64,000 nucleotides of DNA, from contig NZ_PEIH01000005.1 of assembly GCF_002904345.1 (NCBI RefSeq), forward strand, positions 798,449 through 862,448. Reading direction: 5' to 3'. Positions 57,954 through 64,000 of the stretch are shown here, piece by piece (positions within the stretch are counted from its first letter, which is position 1; each line of letters opens with the position of its first letter). A program made the translations under genes and the position numbers. The notes beneath the pieces are model-generated. The model was not told the origin of the DNA and did not search any database. It saw only the letters and a program-made list of their open reading frames with translations. The stretch comes from Bacteroidetes bacterium endosymbiont of Geopemphigus sp. Its GTDB lineage: Bacteria; Bacteroidota; Bacteroidia; Flavobacteriales; Blattabacteriaceae.

Positions 57954-59285
57954 CTATTTATTTTTCTTAATGGCTTGCCACGCTACCAGCACTGCCTGAT
58001 AACTTACGATCTTATCTTTGAAAAGGTAAGTAAAATAAGTCTTTTCTTTTTCATCAGCGCCCAGTTGATTGAGGATATTTAAAAGATGCATTTTCATATG
58101 GCCTTTTTGTATTCCGGTGGTCACCAGCGAGCGAAGGGCAGCGAAATTCTGCGCTAAGCCGGAGCTCGCAAGAATAATCATAAGCTCCTGCGATGAAGGA
58201 CGTCCGAGCACCTCTAAAGAAAAAGCTGCCATTGGATGTAAGGAGGTGAGCCCTCCTATGGTGCCTACAGCTAATGGCAAATCCAACCAAAAATGAAAAG
58301 TATTGCCACGGATTTCGCAACGTGTAAGTCCCATGTATCGACCGCTGTGCGCTGCATAGGCATGTACATTAGATTCTAAGGCACGAAAATCATTTCCGGT
58401 GGCTAAGGCCACTGCATCTACCCCATTCATAATGCCTTTATTGTGTGTCACGGCCCTGTAAGGATCAAGCTGCGCTATGTGAACGGCTTTATGAAACTTC
58501 TCGGCAAACTCTTGTGGTGACATTTCGTTTTTATCGGTTAAAACCTCCAGAGAACAGCTCACCTGAGCTCGCGCTAAGCAATCAGGTGTATAATTTGAAA
58601 GTATAGCCATAATGACCTGAAAAGAGAATTTCTCTTCCGCATCAAATAAATCGCTTTTTATAAGTTCGTCTTTAAGAGTAAAGGCAAACTGCTCCAGGCA
58701 CGAGTTAATGAAATTGGCTCCCATGGCATCACAAGTGTCAAACAACGCATCGATTTGAAAATAATAGGGTATCTCCTTGCTTTTATCTTTTAGAGAAATC
58801 TGTAATATCCCTCCTCCGCGCGCGCGCATGCCAGTCGTAATTTTATCAGTATCTTGCAGTAGTTTAGGCATTAGGGTATCTCTAAAAAATTTCTGAAGTT
58901 TCTCATCAGAAGTATTTATAAGAAAATGAACTTGTCCGGACTTTTTCACAGAGCGCACTTGAGCTTTAAAACCTCCGCGCTTTTTCCAGAATTTAGCTGC
59001 TTTAGCTGCCGCGGCCACCACCGAACTCTCTTCGATAACCATGGGTAATGCATATTCTCGTCCGTTGATCAGAAAACCAGGCGCTATGCCAAAAGGCAAG
59101 TAAAAATTGGTTAAAGTATTTTCCGAGAATTCTTCATGCAAGCTTTGAACCTCACTGTTAGGATGACTGTATTTTTTTAAGAGCGTCCTCCCATATTCGC
59201 GATCTTTTAAAAATTTTTTTAAAAGCCAGTTTATTTTCTCTTCTTTAGACCATCTGGAAAAACCTTTTTCCGAAAATTTACTCAT
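57954..59285 (-). CDS. Hydroxymethylglutaryl-CoA reductase, class II
   Basis: 443 residues. Class II type: VIEESSVVAAAAKAAKFW (catalytic Glu), DAMGANFINSC, THNKGIMNGVDAVALATGND (catalytic Lys and Asp), GTIGGLTSLHP and KGHMKMHLLNI (His). It reduces HMG-CoA to mevalonate (the 'degradative' family name reflects the Pseudomonas enzyme); in Flavobacteriia it feeds isoprenoid synthesis. The GHMP kinase gene often found next to it is absent. A TACATTTG promoter element lies 21 bp upstream. Confidence 0.93.
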   Translation of the reverse strand: MSKFSEKGFSRWSKEEKINWLLKKFLKDREYGRTLLKKYSHPNSEVQSLHEEFSENTLTNFYLPFGIAPGFLINGREYALPMVIEESSVVAAAAKAAKFWKKRGGFKAQVRSVKKSGQVHFLINTSDEKLQKFFRDTLMPKLLQDTDKITTGMRARGGGILQISLKDKSKEIPYYFQIDALFDTCDAMGANFINSCLEQFAFTLKDELIKSDLFDAEEKFSFQVIMAILSNYTPDCLARAQVSCSLEVLTDKNEMSPQEFAEKFHKAVHIAQLDPYRAVTHNKGIMNGVDAVALATGNDFRALESNVHAYAAHSGRYMGLTRCEIRGNTFHFWLDLPLAVGTIGGLTSLHPMAAFSLEVLGRPSSQELMIILASSGLAQNFAALRSLVTTGIQKGHMKMHLLNILNQLGADEKEKTYFTYLFKDKIVSYQAVLVAWQAIKKNK

Positions 59286-59305
59286 GATAAATAAATGTAT
59301 AAGGA

Positions 59306-59313
59306 CAAATGTA
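59306..59313 (-). promoter_or_regulatory. -7 element TACATTTG upstream of HMG-CoA reductase
   Basis: Exact TAnnTTTG match on the complement, 21 bp before the ATG at 59285. The nearest TTG upstream is about 28 bp away, so the -33 element is unsure. Confidence 0.5.
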
Positions 59314-59432
59314 CTTTTTCCCTAAGCACAGGCATTATCTTCAAGGAAGATCTGCTTTTTATTTTCATTTTTTCTCTTAAATTGGCTAATTACTAATCTT
59401 CTAAAAACAGGTACGCTTTGCGACTTGCATTA

Positions 59433-61450
59433 ATGATAATTTACCGTTTTTTATGGATAATACAGCTCCACGCACAAGATCGTATAAGTCTTGAGAAAAT
59501 ATGGAATGACTATTTCAAAGCCAAAACAATAGCTGCGATCTATGCCATGCAAGATGGAAAACATTATACTTTGCTCGAGGAAAAGGGTATTACACAGTAC
59601 AACTATCAAACAAAAAAGGAATTAGTTAAAGGAATATTTACAAGCTACAACCTTAGCTTTAACGAAAGCTATTTACTTCTGGAAACCCAGAGCGAACCCA
59701 TTTATAGAGGTTCTAAAAAAGACATTTACGAGAAATCGTATCCTTAAAAAGCAACAAACATACAAAAGTATTCAATAACCAATGAGTACAAGAACCCCTG
59801 TTTTCTCCAGATGAAAAAAAATTTGCCTTCGTTTATAAAAATGACCTGTACGTGAAAGAAATCGATACAGGAAAGACTATACGTATAACTGATGATGGAA
59901 TCAAAAACAAAGCAATTAACGGTATTTTGATTGGGTGTATGAAGAAGAAATGGGCTTTACACGGACTTTCAACTGGAGTGCCGATAGTAAAAAAATTAGT
60001 CTACTTTCGCTTTGATCAAACAGCAGTAGCCGAACAGCCTTTTCTCAGCTATAATCAACAAATACATTCTGTAATTTCTAAAATCAGATATCCTAAAGCA
60101 CGTGATTCCAATTCCGAGGTCTCGGTATATTATTATTCATTAGAGAACGCTTCGATAGAGAAAGTAAACTTAAGAGCTTATCAAGAATATTACATCCCTA
60201 AGATACTTTTTACCAAAAATCCCGATGAATTGGCTTTGGTAATACCCAATCGAGAGCAGAATCAAATCGATTTACTCATTGTCAATACACAGAATCATGA
60301 CATAAAAAAAATACTTTCGGAAAAAATCGAAAATTATATTGAAACTGATCATATTGAATTAGATTCTTTAGAAGATAACAGTTTTATATGGTCATCTGAA
60401 CGAAGCGGATTTCGGCAACTTTATCATTATTATAAAGATGGTAAAGGATCCTTGAATCTTACGGTCTCCTCAACAAAACTATATGGAAAAAACGCTAGAA
60501 AGCTTTCCCGGAAAGAAAACACAAACCGCGCCTGGTTGAGCAAAAAATTCGATTACTTCATCCATAAGTTCTCTAAGATAAGAGAAACTCTGGTATACAG
60601 CATTTATAAGACGGAAAACTCCAAACTATTATATCTTTTAGAAGATAATAAAGCACTAAAACAAAATCCTCAAATGACCCCTCTGGGAGCTGTTGAATTT
60701 AAATCTATACCCAATACCTCAAAAGGTATGCTGGATGGTTGGATGATTAAGCCCAGAGACTTCGATAAAACAAAAAAATATCCTTTATTGGTATATGTAT
60801 ACGACGGACCCGGCTCTAAAATCATTACTGATGAATGGGGTGGACTAAACTATTTATGGTTTAAGATACTCTCTCAAAAAGCTTACCTGATTGCAGCAGT
60901 AGATAATCGCGGAACAACAAAAAAAGGAGTAGCTTTTAAGAAAATCATTTATAAAAATCTGGGCAAGTATGAGCTGGAAGATCAAATCAAAACCGCAGAG
61001 CACTTCGATGCGCTCTCTTATGTAGACTCGGGCGAATCGGAATCTTCGGATGGAGCTTCGGTAGGTTATCTCAGTTGTTTGGAAGTGACAAAAAGCCCGG
61101 GTGTATTTAAAACAGGCATCGCCGTAGCACCAGTGACACACTGGTATTCTTACAATTATATTTACACCGAACGCTATATGAGATTGCCTCAAGAGAATGA
61201 GAAAAATTATGAAGAAAACAGCCCATTAAATTTCGAAAAAAACCTCAAAGGAAATTTATTGATTTTGCATGGAATTTTGGACGATAACGTGCATTTTCGA
61301 TGCATCCTGGAAATGAGTCGGTCATTAATAGAGGCAAGAAAACCCTTTGATTTTATGGCTTATTCCGACAAAAATTATTCTATTTATGGTGGCGCTACGC
61401 GCCACCACCTGTATAACAAGATGACGAGATTTATATTAAAAAATATATAA
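59433..61450 (+). pseudogene. S9 family prolyl oligopeptidase (dipeptidyl peptidase IV type), decayed
   Basis: Signal-like start (MIIYRFLWIIQLHAQ) and the propeller start ISLEKIWNDYFKAK, then a stop near 59745. The frame resumes as LFSPDEKKFAFVYKNDLYVK, shifts across 59935-60000 (VYEEEMGFTRTFNWSADSKK is split), then stays open to 61450. The catalytic domain is degraded: GWSYGG has become GASVGY, though DDNVHF (Asp) and RHHLY (His) remain. About 670 codons overall versus 700-720 normal. It would have trimmed host-derived peptides outside the cytoplasm; a peptide transporter follows 54 bp downstream. Confidence 0.85.
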
Positions 61451-61504
61451 CTAATTTGTATCGTTTTTAGTAAAAACGTCTAATCCGAAAATACCACTGT
61501 ATTT

Positions 61505-62869
61505 ATGAGCAAGCATAAAAAGCACTCCAAAGGTTTATATCTTTTATTTTTCACTGAAATTTGGGAACGCTTCAGTTACTACGGCATGCGCGGGATACTA
61601 ATTCTGTATCTGAGCAAATCCCTTATTGAGGGAGGACTTGGTATTTCCCTTGGAACAGCTTCCTTGATCTACGGATATTTTACCGGCTTTGTTTATTTTA
61701 CGCCACTTTTAGGAGGTTGTCTCGCTGATACTTATATAGGGCAGAGAAAATCCATCACTATCGGAGGAATCATGATGATGGCGGGGCAGCTAGCGCTTTT
61801 TGCTTTTAATACTCATTGGGGATTATTTCTGGGACTGAGTCTGCTTATTCTAGGAAACGGGTTTTTCAAGCCAAATATCTCCACAATAGTAGGGCAATTG
61901 TATGAAAATCAGCCTGAACGCAAAGACTCTGCTTTCTCTATTTTTTATATGGGTATTAATTTGGGAGCGTTCATTGCACCGCTTATCATAGGATATGTAG
62001 CTGAAGATCTTTTTGCCTTAAAAGGAGCTGATGGACAGATTCTTAACTTTGGCTATAAATATGGTTTTCTGATATCTGCCATAGGTATGTTTCTTGGGCA
62101 AATATCTTATAATATACTGGCGAAAAAATACTTAGGAGATACCGGCATGAGAGCTTCCAGAAGAGACCCTAAAAAAAAACTCCAGAATAAAACGCCACTT
62201 ACAAAAATGGAAAAAGATCGTATAAAAACCATATTCATATTTTCGTTCATATCAATTTTTTTCTGGGCTGCCTTTGAGCAGGCAGGTTCTTCCTTAACGC
62301 TCTATACCGATCAATTTATCGAAAAAAAAATAGAAATCGGAAGCTGGAATTGGCATATTCCTACTTCGTGGTTTCAGTCCATCAATGCGCTATTTATAGT
62401 AATGCTGGCGCCTGTTTTCGCAGCTTTTTGGGAGAGTCCTTTCGGACAAAAATTTTCTACGCCCATAAAGATGGGTATAGCGATGCTTCTTGTAGGTATA
62501 GGATTTTTATTTATGGTGGGTGCGGTTTTTGAAAGAGGAAATGACAATACACATGCTTCTGTTAAAGCTAGTGTCCTGTGGATTATATTCACTTATCTTT
62601 TTCATACCCTTGGAGAGTTGTGCCTTTCGCCGGTAGGCCTCTCGATGGTTACTAAGCTTTCTCCTGCAAAACTCGCTTCTTTGCTTATGGGTACTTGGCT
62701 TTTTTCTTCATTTATTGCTAATATCGCAGGTGGATATATCGCAGCATACGTTCATGAATTAGGAGCTAAAAATATATTTACGTTAGTGGCCTTGTTTTGC
62801 TTTTTTATAGGAGGTATTACTCTTATTTTCTCAGAGAGAATTTCTAAAAAAATGCATGGAATAAAGTAA
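61505..62869 (+). CDS. POT-family proton-coupled peptide transporter
   Basis: 454 residues, twelve or more hydrophobic segments. Family signature E.WERFSYYGMRGIL at residues 13-27 (ExxERFxYYG), a GG..ADTYIGQRKSI loop, GNGFFKPNIS, FSIFYMGINLGAF and LGELCLSPVGLSMV near the end. It imports di- and tripeptides with H+ across the inner membrane. Slightly short for the family (usually near 500) but no break is visible. It remains intact although the upstream extracytoplasmic peptidase is lost. Confidence 0.93.
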   Translation: MSKHKKHSKGLYLLFFTEIWERFSYYGMRGILILYLSKSLIEGGLGISLGTASLIYGYFTGFVYFTPLLGGCLADTYIGQRKSITIGGIMMMAGQLALFAFNTHWGLFLGLSLLILGNGFFKPNISTIVGQLYENQPERKDSAFSIFYMGINLGAFIAPLIIGYVAEDLFALKGADGQILNFGYKYGFLISAIGMFLGQISYNILAKKYLGDTGMRASRRDPKKKLQNKTPLTKMEKDRIKTIFIFSFISIFFWAAFEQAGSSLTLYTDQFIEKKIEIGSWNWHIPTSWFQSINALFIVMLAPVFAAFWESPFGQKFSTPIKMGIAMLLVGIGFLFMVGAVFERGNDNTHASVKASVLWIIFTYLFHTLGELCLSPVGLSMVTKLSPAKLASLLMGTWLFSSFIANIAGGYIAAYVHELGAKNIFTLVALFCFFIGGITLIFSERISKKMHGIK

Positions 62870-62889
62870 AAATACAACATATCAAGCTT

Positions 62890-63366
62890 ATGAGAATTAT
62901 ACTATTGCTAACCGTAATTATGGGATTTACGGTAAATCTTGTGTATGGACAGCAAAAAAAAATAGCCCTGAGAAAAGAAATTCGATGGGAAAAAATATCC
63001 AACGCCAGCGGGCTACTAAAGAAAAACCCAAAAAAAAAAATACTCCTATTGATCTATACCACTTGGTGTCCTTACTGCAAAAAAATGGAGGTAGAGACCT
63101 TAAGCGATCAAGAGGTGATTAAATATATCAACGCAAATTATATTCCGGTAAAGATCGACGCTGAGACGAAAGATACGCTTACTTATGGAGGGGAAAAATA
63201 CACTTATTTGGAGAAATTTGGCATAAATCGCTTAGCTTATTATCTACTCGATGGAAAAGTAGGCTACCCCTCTACCCTATCTATAGATAAAGATGGCAAA
63301 TACAGTATTTTAAGAGGTTTTATAAGGTCTAAAGAATTTATAAATCAGCTGAAATCTACTTATTAA
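62890..63366 (+). CDS. Thioredoxin-fold protein, secreted/periplasmic
   Basis: 158 residues with an N-terminal signal (MRIILLLTVIMGFTVNLVYGQ, probable cut before QQ). Thioredoxin-like domain with active site TTWCPYCKKM (CPYC, near residues 58-61), VIKYINANYIPVKIDAE and YPSTLSIDKDG (cis-Pro region). It probably reduces or isomerises periplasmic thiols. It is 20 bp after the transporter gene, likely co-transcribed. Close to the thioredoxin_7/DUF255-type group. Confidence 0.85.
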   Translation: MRIILLLTVIMGFTVNLVYGQQKKIALRKEIRWEKISNASGLLKKNPKKKILLLIYTTWCPYCKKMEVETLSDQEVIKYINANYIPVKIDAETKDTLTYGGEKYTYLEKFGINRLAYYLLDGKVGYPSTLSIDKDGKYSILRGFIRSKEFINQLKSTY

Positions 63367-63773
63367 GATATTTTTAACAGGGCGTGAATTTGCTTCAGCA
63401 AGCGCAACTCTCCCCAATTAAAAGTATCCAAATTCACATTAACTTCAAGAAGTTCTTTTGCAGAAATCAAATAACTGCGTCCCTTGCGCTCGTTTTTTCC
63501 GTACTTAAACTCAAAGGTACCCTCCTGAACCAAAAGAGAGACCAGGACTTGTAAGGCCTCTTCACCCAATTCTGAAGAATTTAGAAAATCTGACCAACCT
63601 TGCTTTTGAATGCGATAAATTGTTTTGTCATCAAGGCCAAAAAAATCTATTCGCAGGTTTTTGAGGAGTTCGATAGCTTGCTGATAATATCCTTTTTCAC
63701 AAAGGATTTTAGCGTTTGCAATCTCCTGGGACAATATCTGAAAGTCTCCTGAAAAACTTCGTTTTCTAATCAT
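63363..63773 (-). CDS. Hypothetical small helical protein (TPR-like)
   Basis: 136 residues from the ATG at 63773 (MIRKRSFSGDFQILSQEIAN); longer starts run into the upstream gene. The sequence CEKGYYQQAIELLKNLRIDFF looks like one TPR-type helical pair. No catalytic motif, no signal peptide, no membrane helix. It lies 7 bp behind the oxidoreductase beta subunit stop on the same strand, so probably co-transcribed. Its end overlaps the thioredoxin-like gene stop by four bases. Function unknown. Confidence 0.7.
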   Translation of the reverse strand: MIRKRSFSGDFQILSQEIANAKILCEKGYYQQAIELLKNLRIDFFGLDDKTIYRIQKQGWSDFLNSSELGEEALQVLVSLLVQEGTFEFKYGKNERKGRSYLISAKELLEVNVNLDTFNWGELRLLKQIHALLKIS

Positions 63774-63780
63774 TTTTTCA

Positions 63781-64000
63781 TTATATTTTCCAGGTGTTTG
63801 CTCCGCTGATAAGTGCATCTAATGAAATAGGCTTGTTTTTTTGCGCCTCAGTGATCTGATCGTGGAAAAGCACATCATAAACAGGACGCTCCTCTCGGTA
63901 AAAAACTCCGAAAGGACGTGGAAATTCCTCTTGTCCAGACGCGTCAAAAAACCTTGTCAGAAGATCAGCTTTGACTTGATCCGTTTCATCATGAATCCAT
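63781..64000 (-). CDS. korB: 2-oxoacid:ferredoxin oxidoreductase, beta subunit (C-terminal part; gene runs off the window)
   Basis: The complement reads WIHDETDQVKADLLTRFFD, then FPRPFGVFYREERPVYDVL and a tail DALISGANTWKI before TAA. This is the C-terminus of KorB-type beta subunits of 2-oxoglutarate (or 2-oxoacid):ferredoxin oxidoreductase (WIHDE, LTRFF, FPRPFGVFY, LL.G..TW.I). The complex makes succinyl-CoA with ferredoxin in the TCA cycle. The first part and the alpha subunit lie beyond base 64000. Confidence 0.82.
   Translation of the reverse strand, partial: WIHDETDQVKADLLTRFFDASGQEEFPRPFGVFYREERPVYDVLFHDQITEAQKNKPISLDALISGANTWKI

Noticed and set aside
61387-61409. Hairpin (TGGTGGCG / CGCCACCA) as a terminator
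   Set aside because: It lies inside the reading text of the S9 relic, before its end, and has no T-run after it.
59852-61450. S9 peptidase as an intact 532-residue protein
   Set aside because: The N-terminal part is separated by a stop, the frame shifts within 59935-60000, and the GWSYGG motif is degraded.

Overview
The window comes from a member of the Bacteroidota, almost certainly order Flavobacteriales, with an AT-rich genome in the middle of gene decay. Lineage evidence: a fused MurF/alanine racemase; the gene orders PASTA protein-RluD next to Ddl-GH3 and YbeY-MnmG-methyltransferase; a class II HMG-CoA reductase beside a DPP-IV-type peptidase and a POT transporter; remnants of gliding/type IX secretion genes (PorP/SprF tail, gliding-type C-terminal domain); DUF4296 beside a polyprenol mannose synthase; and TAnnTTTG promoter elements. 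No mobile element, prophage or CRISPR array was seen.

Layout. 0-2.3 kb: relics of a PorP/SprF protein and a T9SS-sorted surface protein, ended by a strong hairpin, then tRNA-Phe. 2.6-8.7 kb: an intact envelope block (outer-membrane protein, LptC, CNNM/CBS protein, PpiD-like chaperone) and a deoxynucleoside kinase. 8.7-11.1 kb: eroded DNA, tRNA-Arg, Pth and a broken trpG. 11.1-19.6 kb: intact RluD, PASTA protein, Ddl, GH3 enzyme, FeoA/FeoB/Cys-rich iron uptake, RseP. 19.6-21.7 kb: relics of 5-formyl-THF cyclo-ligase and a U32 peptidase. 21.8-36.1 kb: intact HolB, hydrolase, RfbC, RfbD, an orphan acidic protein, MgtE, LeuS, Gdh and Mfd. 36.1-43.6 kb: a graveyard (ABC-2 permease, HlyD and TolC of one efflux operon; YebC; LdcA; histidine kinase and response regulator). 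43.6-51.6 kb: methyltransferase, MnmG, YbeY, a patatin relic, MurF-Alr. 51.6-64 kb: relics of Tdk, a conserved hypothetical and RecJ around intact RsmI; HemD; possible DUF4271 debris; mannose synthase; DUF4296; tRNA-Cys; FolB; HMG-CoA reductase; an S9 peptidase relic; POT transporter; thioredoxin-like protein; a small hypothetical; and the end of a 2-oxoacid:ferredoxin oxidoreductase beta subunit.

Reading the parts together: translation, tRNA modification, peptidoglycan, envelope biogenesis, ferrous iron and peptide uptake, glutamate catabolism and isoprenoid precursor synthesis are kept. Surface adhesion/secretion, efflux, two-component sensing, nucleoside and folate salvage, tryptophan synthesis and RecJ repair are being lost. 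Most relics still span close to the full length of their families but carry stops of all three kinds plus frameshifts, which fits recent, multi-gene relaxation of selection such as a recently host-restricted lifestyle (inference).

The most notable non-gene signal is a pair of ParB-parS-like CACGTG palindromes on either side of mnmG, which suggests a centromere-like, possibly origin-proximal region. I did not find a convincing new biological system; the interest lies in the decay pattern, the parS pair, one intact orphan gene and a few odd sequence structures.
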